From assembly GCA_964557565.1 (NCBI GenBank), contig CAZLAH010000013.1:1-14957 (forward strand): a stretch of 14,957 bases of DNA. The letters are read 5' to 3'. The notes beneath the pieces were generated by a model, which saw only the letters and a list, made by a program, of their open reading frames with translations, had not been told where the DNA came from and did not search any database. Positions 1 to 7,892 of the stretch are shown piece by piece; within the stretch, counting starts at the first letter, position 1, and the number at the start of each line of letters is the position of its first letter. The DNA comes from UBA5232 sp964557565 (GTDB taxonomy: Bacteria; Patescibacteriota; Dojkabacteria; SC72). A program made the translations under genes and the position numbers.

Positions 1-704
1 GCAACTTCTTTTGAAACAGCAATCTCTTCCGTATGTATTTTGTGCTCTTCGATGTTCTCTTCTCTAACTGGAGCAAATGTCCCCCATCCTACTTTTAATT
101 CTACTTTTACAACCTTTACACCATTCTTTTCCATTTCTGCCAACATACCCTCTGTCATGTTTAAACTAGCCGTAGGAGAGGCTACAGAGCCCCCTAAACG
201 AGCAAAAACAGTATTGTAACGTAAATAGTCCTCCTGAATATCATCTCTCTTCATATATGGAGGTATTGGAGTATGTCCAATCTTCTCAAATATCTCTTCT
301 CCTTGTAATACAGATCTTACTAAAAATCCATCTCCACTTCTTTCACTCACCTCTATCTTGATATTTTCATCTTCCTCCGAAACGAGGATATCCTTTTGTT
401 TTACATACTTTGCACCTTTAATTAATACATACCATCTTCCATCACCAATACGATTTAAAAAAAGTATCTCCATTCTTCTTCCTTTGTTAGTTAGAAAGTA
501 TGTTCTCCTTTTTTCAACCTTTGTTTCGTTTAGTACCACTACATCTCCTGGTTTTACATACTCCAATATATCTGAGTATTTCCTGTGGGTAATATTTCCT
601 GTACTTCTGTCTAAAACAAGAAGTTTTGTACTTCCTCTTTCTTTTGGAGGATATTTCGCAATCTTCTCCTCTGGCAAATTGTATTGGTATTCTGTCATTT
701 TCAT
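1..704 (-). CDS. queA: S-adenosylmethionine:tRNA ribosyltransferase-isomerase QueA, C-terminus cut by window edge
   Basis: QueA transfers and isomerises the ribose of SAM onto the preQ1 base at the wobble position of GUN-anticodon tRNAs, making epoxyqueuosine. About 234 N-terminal residues are visible on the minus strand; the gene runs off the left edge. Family landmarks seen in translation, in order: an N-terminal YPPKERGSTKLLVLDR segment, then PGDVVVLNETKV, GDGRWYVLIKGAK, HTPIPPYMKRDD, VASPTASLNMTE, and VGWGTFAPVREENIEEHKIH. These match the conserved QueA stretches (compare the usual APTAGLHFT and GTFxPV) well enough to name it confidently. The start may be ATG at 704 or a second in-frame ATG at 698; there is no clear Shine-Dalgarno sequence. 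A TATAAT lies only 10 bases upstream of 704, so the mRNA may have almost no leader. The gene is divergent from fmt across about 50 bp. Confidence 0.93.
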   Translation of the reverse strand, partial: MKMTEYQYNLPEEKIAKYPPKERGSTKLLVLDRSTGNITHRKYSDILEYVKPGDVVVLNETKVEKRRTYFLTNKGRRMEILFLNRIGDGRWYVLIKGAKYVKQKDILVSEEDENIKIEVSERSGDGFLVRSVLQGEEIFEKIGHTPIPPYMKRDDIQEDYLRYNTVFARLGGSVASPTASLNMTEGMLAEMEKNGVKVVKVELKVGWGTFAPVREENIEEHKIHTEEIAVSKEV

Positions 705-714
705 TTCAACGAGT

Positions 715-720
715 ATTATA
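715..720 (-). promoter_or_regulatory. Probable -10 element of queA
   Basis: A perfect TATAAT reads on the minus strand in the 50-bp divergent gap between queA and fmt. No good -35 was found at 16-18 bp spacing (the nearest are CTGTAA-like hexamers). Transcription would start around 706-709, at or just before the queA ATG, giving a leaderless or nearly leaderless transcript. Confidence 0.4.
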
Positions 721-754
721 TAGTAATTGTTCGGATATTACAGTAAAATTAAGT

Positions 755-1738
755 ATGAGAGATTTAAAGAAAGAACCAGTAAAAACAGTTTTCTTGGGTA
801 CGGGTTGGGAGTCTGTAGAATCTTTGAAGGTTTTACATGAGAGTGAGTTTTTCGATGTTGTTTGTGTAATTACTGCTCCGGACAAGCCTGTTGGAAGAAA
901 ACAGGTAATGACACACTCTGAAGTAAAGGAATATGCATTAAAGAATGGTATTAATGTTTTCCATACTGAGAGTAATGAAAGTAATTACAAAAGAGTAGCG
1001 GAGAAGTACGAGCCTGAGTTGGTCGTATGCAAGGCTTTTGGAGAGATAGTGCCGAAGGTTTTCCTAGAATATCCAAAGTTTAAATGTATTAATATTCATT
1101 TTTCTCTTCTACCTAAGTACAGGGGTGCGGTTCCAATACAGAAAGCAATTTTAGATGGAGAAAAGGAAACAGGTATTTCGATAATGGTTATGAGTGAGGG
1201 TTTAGACGAGGGAGATGTGTTAGAAATGTTCAAGGAAAAAATCAGAGATGATGATACTAATCTTTCTTTGAGAAAGAGGCTAGTTGAGAAGAGTTCAGAG
1301 ATATTGGTCCCTGTATTGTTAAGGTGGGTGGATGGAGAGATACAAGCTACAGCACAGAGGCATGAGGATGCTAGTTACTGTTGGCAGAAGGATATTTCAA
1401 AAGAGAAAGCAGAGATATTATGGAAGAAGTATGATCCTGAGTATATTGAGAGAATGGTTAGAGCTTTTCTTCCTTGGCCAATTGCTTGGTGTAGGTTAGA
1501 TGAGAAGTTAGAAAGTAAGAATTTGGCGGGAAAGAGTATGAAGATATTTAGGTGTGTTCTAGTAGAATGTCCTTCTGGAAAGGATGAGGGATGTATGTTT
1601 GAGAATGATAGTATGCTTTTGTTTGCAACTAGAGATCCTCATGTTTGTGTAAGAGTTTTAGAATTGCAAATAGAGGGGAGAAACAAGATGAGTGAGAAGG
1701 AGTTTTTAAATGGAATTGGTAGAGGATTACTTTTGTAG
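755..1738 (+). CDS. fmt: Methionyl-tRNA formyltransferase
   Basis: Fmt formylates the amino group of Met-tRNAfMet using 10-formyltetrahydrofolate, preparing the initiator tRNA. From the ATG at 755 the protein is 327 residues, the usual family length. The open frame extends upstream to 626 but that part overlaps queA and does not resemble Fmt. Visible motifs: VFLGTG near residue 12, APDKPVGR at 41-48, the active-site stretch NIHFSLLPKYRGAVPI at 113-128 with catalytic Asn113 and His115, and GLDEGDVL at 149-156 with catalytic Asp151. The linker motif DISKEKAEILW follows near 213-223, and the C-terminal OB-like domain ends in LELQIEGRNKMSEKEFLNG. All key residues are present, so the enzyme should be active. 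No clear Shine-Dalgarno precedes the start. It is the only + strand housekeeping gene here, and its last 12 bases overlap the end of the convergent kinase gene. Confidence 0.95.
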   Translation: MRDLKKEPVKTVFLGTGWESVESLKVLHESEFFDVVCVITAPDKPVGRKQVMTHSEVKEYALKNGINVFHTESNESNYKRVAEKYEPELVVCKAFGEIVPKVFLEYPKFKCINIHFSLLPKYRGAVPIQKAILDGEKETGISIMVMSEGLDEGDVLEMFKEKIRDDDTNLSLRKRLVEKSSEILVPVLLRWVDGEIQATAQRHEDASYCWQKDISKEKAEILWKKYDPEYIERMVRAFLPWPIAWCRLDEKLESKNLAGKSMKIFRCVLVECPSGKDEGCMFENDSMLLFATRDPHVCVRVLELQIEGRNKMSEKEFLNGIGRGLLL

Positions 1739-3985
1739 TCCAAGTCTTTCAAACATATTGTTTGTTTTAGATTTTGTTTTACCACTATCTTGTCCTGTAT
1801 ATCTTGGTAAGGAGAATGTGAAAGTGCTTCCTAATCCTATTTTACTTTCTACAGTTATTTTACCGCCCATTTTTTCTACTAGACCGAATGTAACATAGAG
1901 GCCGAGGCCTGTGCCTCCTGGTCTTACTACATCTGGTTTACCTTCTCCATCATCAAGGTAATTTCCTACTCTAAAGAATTTCTTACCAAGATGGGCAATA
2001 TCTTCTTGTTTCATTCCACTACCAGTATCTTTTATATTTATATTTACAAAGTTTTCATCAAAGAATGATTCTATTGTTACAGAGCCTTGTTCTGTGTATT
2101 TAATTGCATTATCTACTAGATTGTTTAGTACTTCAATTACACGAGCATGGTCAGCATATATGGAGGGTGTATTAGGATCTGTATTGTTAAGTATTTGAAT
2201 ACCTTTTTCTTTTGCACTATGTTCATGTCCGTGTATGGACATTTCTATTTCAGATTGGATGTTAACTTCTTCAGGATTTAGTTCTATTTTGTCTCCTTCT
2301 AGTTTAGCACTACTTAGTAGTGTGTTTATGAGTTTTATTTCATTTCCTACTGCATCTTTAATTCTTCTTACATATTTAATAAATTTTTCTTTGTTAGAGA
2401 GTATGTCATCTGTAAAACCTTCGAGGAGTTCTGCATTTAATTTTACGATGGTAGCTGGTGTTCTTAATTCATGTCCCATTATATCTATCATATCTCTTTC
2501 TTTTCTTCTTGCTTCTTCTAATTGTTTTACCTTTATCTGTAATTCTTTGGTTTGATCGTTTACTTTTAGTTGGAGGGTTTGGTTGAGTTCTTGCACTTCA
2601 CCATAGAGTATAGATCTACTAAATGCGACGGAGGAATTAACAATGAGGTTCTCAAGGTAGTGAATATCTTCAATGGTGAAAGGATGTCGATTATTCTTAG
2701 ACCCTAGAACTACAACACCATTAAGATGAACCTTCCTATTTAGAGGTAAAACCACATCTATTTCGTCATTCTTCATAAAAGAAAGTATCCTTTCCAAGCG
2801 AGAGTTTGATAAGTTTTGGTTTCTTAATTCATCTTTTGTAAGAATTGTGCTATGCCCTATTTCATCCCAATATTGAATGACCTGTAACAAATTACGATTA
2901 TCTAAAGGTTTCTCCCCAAATTCATGTAACTTTTTATATATTATGGTTGCATTATCTGCATTAAAAATAATAACTCCGGATTTTTTCAAATCAAATATCT
3001 TATCTATAGCTTTCAATGTTGATATTCCAAGTTTTTCTATATTTAACTCTGTACTAATATTCTTCAAAAATTCCTCTTTAATTAACTCAAACCCGGAGCT
3101 CTTAAAACCAACTGTCGGATTAAATTTTTCATCAATGATCCGATATAGGAACAAAAACAAAAAAATAAATGTTAATGTTCCGCCAAAAACCAATAAATAT
3201 GTATAAGCATTTAAGACATTTAGGTTGAGTATCGACAATAAATTAATTAGAATAACAAATACAAGAAAGGGTATAAGAATTAGTATTAGATAGTAAAGTG
3301 TTTTACCAAGAAGATATTTTATTCCGAACAAACGGGATCTTGTAACAGTATAAGTTGTAATTGCGCTTAGCACAGATATTCCAACTGGGCCCCAAAACGC
3401 AGAAGCCGAACTCCCTGTTAAAGCTGGTAAAATGACATTCGTTAATATTGCAATTATACCAGCTAGGGTCATTCCTATCGTGATATAAGAAACTTGTAGA
3501 TACTCCAAACCCGAAGATGTTCTTCTTAAGGAAAAGACTTGATAGATAAGATAAGAAACGGCTATCACTACAAAAGATACATATAATAATGCAACATTTC
3601 CAAAAACTACTGATGGGTAATTAGAGTATTCGGAAATAGCCATACTCGATATCAAATATGGTGTTAGAGAAAGTATCGCCATTACAATACCTAGCAAGTT
3701 GAGAATAAGTGAGAATCTTCTTTGTTTAGATTTAGTATAAGAGCTAAAAAAGGAAGAGTAAGTACATACCGCAATAGCTGTAGAAAAGAACGTTAGTCTG
3801 GCGAACCAAATCGATACAGAAAGATCTTGGATTCTCGTTATCAAGAGAATTGATAATACCCATATTAGTATACTTACATTGAAGAAAATTAGCTCCTTAA
3901 ATACTTTTGGGTCCTTTCTGAAAAGGAGAAATACTAAATATATCAATAACAAAAGTTGTAAGAAAAACAAAATGTATTCAAGCAT
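1727..3985 (-). CDS. Multi-pass membrane sensor histidine kinase (7TM-type N-terminus, GAF-like, HisKA, HATPase_c)
   Basis: A 752-residue sensor kinase predicted to autophosphorylate on His505. Residues 1-285 hold about eight to nine hydrophobic segments, ending in two long ones near 229-251 and 260-282. The layout resembles the N-terminal 7TM region of bacterial histidine kinases. Residues about 296-460 look like a GAF-type cytosolic domain, and 460-500 is a heptad-rich coiled coil. The H box is GHELRTP (504-510). The ATPase domain shows the N box with Asn621 and Asn626 in NNLVDNAIKY, the G1 box DTGSGM (653-658), the F box KKFFR (668-672) and the G2 box GGTGLGL (690-696). All catalytic boxes are intact. 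No receiver domain and no response regulator gene occurs in the window, so its partner is unknown. It lies 45 bp downstream of the methyltransferase-acyltransferase gene on the same strand and is probably co-transcribed. The ligand is unknown. Confidence 0.92.
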   Translation of the reverse strand: MLEYILFFLQLLLLIYLVFLLFRKDPKVFKELIFFNVSILIWVLSILLITRIQDLSVSIWFARLTFFSTAIAVCTYSSFFSSYTKSKQRRFSLILNLLGIVMAILSLTPYLISSMAISEYSNYPSVVFGNVALLYVSFVVIAVSYLIYQVFSLRRTSSGLEYLQVSYITIGMTLAGIIAILTNVILPALTGSSASAFWGPVGISVLSAITTYTVTRSRLFGIKYLLGKTLYYLILILIPFLVFVILINLLSILNLNVLNAYTYLLVFGGTLTFIFLFLFLYRIIDEKFNPTVGFKSSGFELIKEEFLKNISTELNIEKLGISTLKAIDKIFDLKKSGVIIFNADNATIIYKKLHEFGEKPLDNRNLLQVIQYWDEIGHSTILTKDELRNQNLSNSRLERILSFMKNDEIDVVLPLNRKVHLNGVVVLGSKNNRHPFTIEDIHYLENLIVNSSVAFSRSILYGEVQELNQTLQLKVNDQTKELQIKVKQLEEARRKERDMIDIMGHELRTPATIVKLNAELLEGFTDDILSNKEKFIKYVRRIKDAVGNEIKLINTLLSSAKLEGDKIELNPEEVNIQSEIEMSIHGHEHSAKEKGIQILNNTDPNTPSIYADHARVIEVLNNLVDNAIKYTEQGSVTIESFFDENFVNINIKDTGSGMKQEDIAHLGKKFFRVGNYLDDGEGKPDVVRPGGTGLGLYVTFGLVEKMGGKITVESKIGLGSTFTFSLPRYTGQDSGKTKSKTNNMFERLGLQK

Positions 3986-4030
3986 AAGAACAATACTTGG
4001 ATATTAAATATACCAATATACTATTTTCTT

Positions 4031-5701
4031 CTACTTACTTCCATCTTTGTTTTGAGGAACATGAGCATAATATAAAGAAACATTCTCAGGGTAAATTTCT
4101 TTGTCCTGAATCTTCCGCAAAACGTCCTCATAAGCAGACTCTCTATTTGGCCAAAGACTTTTCAAAGCTTCTTCTAAACTACTTTCTTTATTCTGAATTA
4201 AAAATTCTCTTAAGTCAGAAAGCTCTCTATCTTTTTCTAAATTAGAGAACCCTTCATCTGTAAGGAAGTACTTTGCACCAGTGATAATCGTTCTTACAGA
4301 AGAGCTTCCCTTTCGATCTAGATTTACATCATCAACTTTTTGGAACTGTGACAAACCCAACCTTTTCAGAATACCATTAAATAATCCTAATCTATCAGGA
4401 GTAGCTGTAAAGAATAGAACTCCAACATCTCTTTCTATGACTTCTTTATATATTCTTTCTACAACCTTTGTAATAGAGCCTAGAGCAATCCTCATATGCT
4501 CCTGACCATAAGCACTTATTGTCCCTAATCTTCTGATTTCTCCTGTTTTTCTGTTTTCAGGGATTATCTTGGCAAAGTCTTCTGGCAAATCAAATAGCTC
4601 TGCAAACTCCCAAGAATCTTCATCATAATCTTTTTCTATATCGAATGTAGCAATTGCCCCAGGGACATTCGTTCCTGTTAGAGAAGCAACTACGGTTAAA
4701 CTCTCCTTATGCCTATAATCTTGAGGATCTATACCTGTGACAATGGGATTTACCTTTTCAGAGTAATTTACTCTGCGAAAAGCAGATAACAGATCTTTTG
4801 CCTTTGAAGATAAAATATTTAATGCGTATGTACCATTAATATTCATCTCTTTTTTATTAATCTTTCTTAAGACCAATGTAGCATTATGTCCTAAATAGTC
4901 TCCTTTCTCGGCTTGTTCGATGGTAAACAATCCTGACTTATTAATAAATTCTTTCATCTCCTCGAAGGAAAAAAGCTGACTGTTTGGAAGAATTTCTTTT
5001 TTGTTCCTAGCAATAGCTTCCTTTGTAACTGGATTCTGAATGTTTCTTACTGACTCTTTTATTTCTCCCCTCTCTATTGCAGCCATTATTTCCTTCATTG
5101 CACCCTGGGCAGTATTTCTAAGACTCAAATCTTTTGTAGAAGATAAAGGATCACTGATTATTAATGTACCATCCTCCTTAAGTAATTTCCAAGCATTGTA
5201 CAAGGTAATATTTCTACGATATAAAGATTCATCTAGATCCTTTCCAATTCCCGTAGTAGTAGCATACCAAGCATTCTCCAACACTAATGTGTCAAATAGT
5301 TTCTTTCCTTCTTTAATATATATATCTGCAAAAAAAGGATCGCAGATATCTGCTTTTTCAAAAACGATTTCTCTCTCTTTCTTATTCGTCATACCAGAGC
5401 TATTATCAAATCCTACTGTCTCAAATAAAGGTTTCCCTAGCAAACTACCCGCTTCTGTTTGTACTGGATTATCACCAACCCATGAGCTATTAAATTTTTC
5501 TAAGATAGAAGAGACTGGAGCAGGACCACAACCTAACTCTCCAACTCTTACTGGTCCGATTCTCTCTTCAGTATTGTCTTTGTTAAGCTGTGTAACAAGC
5601 CCTGCAATCTTAAGATCTAGTGCTTTTTTCGCACTAGCTTCTGTAACTTGATCATACTCTGTCTCTGAATATTTCTCCCATGTTACTTCTGAGTTATTCA
5701 T
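4031..5701 (-). CDS. Two-domain protein: class I SAM methyltransferase fused to a GNAT-like acyltransferase resembling N-acyl amino acid/autoinducer synthases
   Basis: A 556-residue soluble protein with no signal peptide or membrane segment. Residues about 45-280 look like a Rossmann methyltransferase: motif I VGELGCGPAP (53-62), a motif II-like VGFDNSSGM (96-104), the acidic KADICDPFF (116-124), FDTLVLENAWY (136-146), and LLKEDGTLIISDPL (173-186). Residues about 285-480 look like a GNAT-fold acyltransferase of the FeeM/LuxI type. These show NVPGAIATFD (345-354), ELFDLP (368-373), a GEIRRLGTIS stretch (387-396) like the conserved E-x-x-R-L of those synthases, a long helix, then VGVLFFTATPDRLGLFNGILKRLGL (positions 426-450, where such enzymes carry their acyl-CoA or acyl-ACP fold). 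A helical tail follows. The methyltransferase call is fairly secure; the acyltransferase family and both substrates are inference from motif reading. The start ATG has no Shine-Dalgarno; an extended -10 promoter lies about 30 bases upstream. The kinase gene follows after 45 bp. Confidence 0.72.
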   Translation of the reverse strand: MNNSEVTWEKYSETEYDQVTEASAKKALDLKIAGLVTQLNKDNTEERIGPVRVGELGCGPAPVSSILEKFNSSWVGDNPVQTEAGSLLGKPLFETVGFDNSSGMTNKKEREIVFEKADICDPFFADIYIKEGKKLFDTLVLENAWYATTTGIGKDLDESLYRRNITLYNAWKLLKEDGTLIISDPLSSTKDLSLRNTAQGAMKEIMAAIERGEIKESVRNIQNPVTKEAIARNKKEILPNSQLFSFEEMKEFINKSGLFTIEQAEKGDYLGHNATLVLRKINKKEMNINGTYALNILSSKAKDLLSAFRRVNYSEKVNPIVTGIDPQDYRHKESLTVVASLTGTNVPGAIATFDIEKDYDEDSWEFAELFDLPEDFAKIIPENRKTGEIRRLGTISAYGQEHMRIALGSITKVVERIYKEVIERDVGVLFFTATPDRLGLFNGILKRLGLSQFQKVDDVNLDRKGSSSVRTIITGAKYFLTDEGFSNLEKDRELSDLREFLIQNKESSLEEALKSLWPNRESAYEDVLRKIQDKEIYPENVSLYYAHVPQNKDGSK

Positions 5702-5729
5702 TTTTTGAAGATAAAGATTATTGTTTTAA

Positions 5730-5738
5730 ATTATAGCA
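5730..5738 (-). promoter_or_regulatory. Extended -10 promoter of the methyltransferase-acyltransferase (and probably kinase) transcript
   Basis: The minus strand reads TGCTATAAT, a perfect extended -10, about 30 bases upstream of the ATG at 5701 in the only sizeable gap on this side (5702-5804). No good -35 hexamer was found at 17 bp, which is common for extended -10 promoters. The predicted start near 5723 gives a leader of about 22 bases. Confidence 0.6.
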
Positions 5739-5804
5739 CAACAATCTCCGACGTAGACATTCTACAACCACACAACAGAATTAATTCCTTGTAACTATTA
5801 ATCT

Positions 5805-6641
5805 CTAACGATATAAATTCAACAACCTAAGAATCTCATTAGATGTATTAGATAGTAACAATTCTTTATTGAAATACTTGATCTCTATGTCTATTCCTAA
5901 ATTATTATCTATTTTAAGGAACTTCTTATTTGAAATGATCTTCTCCTTATTCTCTTTAACTAACCTAATAATTTTAGAGTCTGATTCTCTTGTATTAAAA
6001 ATACTCTCTAAACAACCATAATCATTTATTAATTTGGTCCCTATTTTTCTCCCAATCCCTTTCACTCCTTCTATATTATCTGAAGTATCACCTACTAAAG
6101 AAAGATAATCTAAATACAAATAGGGGACAAATCCAAGTTCTTTCTTTATATAATTCTCCGTATATTCAACATACTTACCTCTAATTGATTTCAACAAAAC
6201 AATATCCCTATCAACGCACTGAATAAAATCACTATCATTGGAAGATATATATACATGGAAACCATCCTTAGAGTACTTGTAAGCTAAAGAGCCTATTACA
6301 TCATCTGCTTCATATCTTTCATCTTCAAGAAATTGTATATCACAATATATTAAAGCTTTTTTAATTATTTCCAATTGTTCAAAAATTTGTTTATCTTCAT
6401 AATTACGATTATTCTTGTAGTTTTTATTATTTCTTTGTTTTTCTATAATCCCTGTTTCGGAATCAAATACAACTAACAGTTTAGCTGGATTATATTCGTC
6501 AATAACTTTTCGAAGAAAAGACATAAAGCCATAGTATGCATTTATCTTTGTACCATTAGGAAGAACTGCAGAACTAGGAATTCCATAATATGCACGATAT
6601 AGATAATTATGTCCATCTATTATTAGAATGTTTTTATTCAC
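5805..6641 (-). CDS. Stand-alone 5'-3' exonuclease / flap endonuclease (PolA exonuclease-domain family)
   Basis: A 278-residue nuclease of the PIN plus helix-3-turn-helix family, equivalent to the N-terminal domain of DNA polymerase I but with no polymerase domain attached. It would remove RNA primers and 5' flaps during lagging-strand synthesis and repair. Metal-binding acidic residues are in place: Asp9 in LIIDG, Asp60 in VVFD, Glu111, Asp113 and Asp114 in YEADDVIGSLA, Asp136 and Asp138 in SNDSDFIQ, and Asp185 and Asp188 in GDTSDNIEGVKGIGRK (184-199), which leads into the DNA-binding H3TH motif. The usual Y-K-x-N-R arch segment is seen at 75-79. The start is GTG at 6641, supported by AGGA at 6651-6648 six bases upstream; an in-frame stop at 6662 excludes a longer form. 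It begins 33 bases after the end of rnpB and may be read from the rnpB transcript. Confidence 0.9.
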   Translation of the reverse strand: MNKNILIIDGHNYLYRAYYGIPSSAVLPNGTKINAYYGFMSFLRKVIDEYNPAKLLVVFDSETGIIEKQRNNKNYKNNRNYEDKQIFEQLEIIKKALIYCDIQFLEDERYEADDVIGSLAYKYSKDGFHVYISSNDSDFIQCVDRDIVLLKSIRGKYVEYTENYIKKELGFVPYLYLDYLSLVGDTSDNIEGVKGIGRKIGTKLINDYGCLESIFNTRESDSKIIRLVKENKEKIISNKKFLKIDNNLGIDIEIKYFNKELLLSNTSNEILRLLNLYR

Positions 6642-6647
6642 AACAAG

Positions 6648-6651
6648 TCCT
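6648..6651 (-). promoter_or_regulatory. Shine-Dalgarno AGGA deciding the GTG start of the exonuclease
   Basis: AGGA sits six bases before the GTG at 6641. A five-codon mini-frame (ATG at 6655 to TGA at 6640-6638) ends across the GTG as GTGA, so it could couple translation, but it may be chance. Confidence 0.5.
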
Positions 6652-6673
6652 GCATATTTTTAATTACAACAAT

Positions 6674-6979
6674 TGTGCAAGTACACAATAAGCCGGATTC
6701 TGTATAACGATGATTATCTATCTATGCGGTTAAACCTTGCTCCAGGTGGGGGTTACCTCGCAATATTGTATTACTACAATACCCGGTAGTCTCTTACACT
6801 ACCATTTCACCCTTACCTAATAAATTAGGCGGTATAACTTTCTGTTGCCCTTTTCTCCAAAAGATCACTCCCTTCCAACTCACATTGGCACCTATCTAGA
6901 TATGTTCTAGACTGACACGGAGTCCGGACTTTCCTCATCTACTAAAAGTAAATGCAATCATCCTGTAATACTTGCACTC
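6674..6979 (-). ncRNA. rnpB: RNase P RNA (class A-like)
   Basis: The catalytic RNA of RNase P, which trims the 5' leader from pre-tRNAs. On the minus strand the 5' half carries GAGGAAAGTCCGGACTCC, the conserved P4 5' strand region. The middle carries CAACAGAAAG followed by ATACCGCC, then GGGTGAAATGGTAGTG and GTAAGAGACTACCG, all recognisable bacterial RNase P landmarks. The 3' end carries ACAGAATCCGGCTTA, the P4 3' strand. The ends are fixed by helix P1: GTGCAAGTA (6977-6969) pairs perfectly over nine bases with TACTTGCAC (6683-6675). At about 305 nt it is on the short side for class A RNAs. A TATAAT lies seven bases upstream of the P1 start. The exonuclease gene follows within 35 bases, with no clear terminator between. 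Confidence 0.95.
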
Positions 6980-6982
6980 TTA

Positions 6983-7011
6983 ATTATACTATTTTCTAGC
7001 TCTTTTTTGTA
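6983..7011 (-). promoter_or_regulatory. Promoter of rnpB
   Basis: A perfect TATAAT on the minus strand at 6988-6983 places the transcription start at about 6976, which is the first bases of helix P1. The 17-bp spaced -35 would be a weak TACAAA at 7011-7006, inside the last codons of the DUF4349 gene. The agreement between the predicted start and the RNA's 5' end is the main support. Confidence 0.6.
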
Positions 7012-7864
7012 TTATCACTACAGGAACAACAACCAAAGCTATTACAGGTATAAATACAACTAACCATATCAAAGAAGAAACAAAGAACTTAGCAAAACTT
7101 ACTAAAGCCCTACTTGCTTCTTTTAACACACCCAATGGCTTCCATTCACCATCAGCAAGCTCTGCTCCTGCAGTACTCTGAGTTACATACATCGTTATAT
7201 ATGAATACTCCGTCATGGAATCCATACTCTTTAACTCACTCTCTATTCTCTCAATATTCATCCTTACCTCATTCAATTCCTTGTAAACAGCAATAGTATC
7301 CTCTACAGTATCTGCATCTTCAAGAATACTAAGTAATTGTGTTTCTACACCTTGATAGTTCTTTAATCTCAATTCCAAATCTGTTACTGTCTCAGTAACA
7401 TCACTCTCACTTACAGAAGTACTCTCTATCTCAACATCTAGGTCCTTCAATTCCTCATACATATCTTCAAACTTAGACTCTTCCACCTTAATTGTCATAC
7501 TTACACCTCTGTTTATCCCCTTACCACTATCATTCAAAGAAACATATGTAGCATCAAATTCATCCCTAACAGCTAAGATGTCTTCTAAGCTACCATCAAT
7601 ATCATCTACAGAGATATTAAGATATGCATTTCTCATGATATTTGAGCTTGAAAGTGTGACATCCTCTGCTTTACTAATATCAGGTGTAACACCTGTTGCA
7701 CCCTCTTCCCTGCTCATATAGTCTGGGACTATCATGCTTTGTTCTGATACTTCACTCGTTTTGTAAGAGGAATATATCCATACTCCAGCAGTTCCTAAGA
7801 CAAATATTGAAAAAAGTATACAAAAGGATATGAGGACTATCTTTAGAAGAGTTTTGTTTTCCAT
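6989..7864 (-). CDS. DUF4349 domain membrane protein
   Basis: A 291-residue protein with an N-terminal transmembrane anchor (residues about 8-31), a large region likely outside the membrane, and a strongly hydrophobic C-terminal segment (262-285) followed by a short basic tail. The central part resembles DUF4349. It contains MRNAYLNISVDDIDGSLEDI (77-96), then ETVTDLELRLKNYQGVETQL (158-177), a predicted helical hairpin 160-215, and EYSYITMYVTQS (219-230). The function of DUF4349 is not known; members are envelope-associated. The ATG at 7864 is preferred because it directly precedes the anchor; an in-frame ATG at 7894 would add ten residues encoded within a 22-bp palindrome. No clear Shine-Dalgarno is seen for either. 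It lies between rpsI and rnpB, all leftward, and its stop codon touches the rnpB -10. Confidence 0.8.
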   Translation of the reverse strand: MENKTLLKIVLISFCILFSIFVLGTAGVWIYSSYKTSEVSEQSMIVPDYMSREEGATGVTPDISKAEDVTLSSSNIMRNAYLNISVDDIDGSLEDILAVRDEFDATYVSLNDSGKGINRGVSMTIKVEESKFEDMYEELKDLDVEIESTSVSESDVTETVTDLELRLKNYQGVETQLLSILEDADTVEDTIAVYKELNEVRMNIERIESELKSMDSMTEYSYITMYVTQSTAGAELADGEWKPLGVLKEASRALVSFAKFFVSSLIWLVVFIPVIALVVVPVVIIQKRARK

Positions 7865-7868
7865 AGAG

Positions 7869-7890
7869 ATATAGATAATATTATCTATAT
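7869..7890. repeat. Perfect 22-bp palindrome upstream of the DUF4349 gene
   Basis: ATATAGATAATATTATCTATAT reads identically on both strands. It sits 4 bases before the ATG at 7864 and just after a possible promoter at 7893-7921. It could be an operator for a dimeric repressor or a leader hairpin at the start codon. It has no T-run after it, so it is not a typical terminator. Confidence 0.55.
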
Positions 7891-7892
7891 AC

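Noticed and set aside
358..723. Open frame on the + strand opposite queA
   Set aside because: Hydrophobic, low-complexity translation lying antisense to the well-recognised QueA frame; a shadow.
5040..5651. 203-codon + strand open frame opposite the methyltransferase half
   Set aside because: Antisense to a gene with clear methyltransferase motifs; the translation shows no family features and no start signal.
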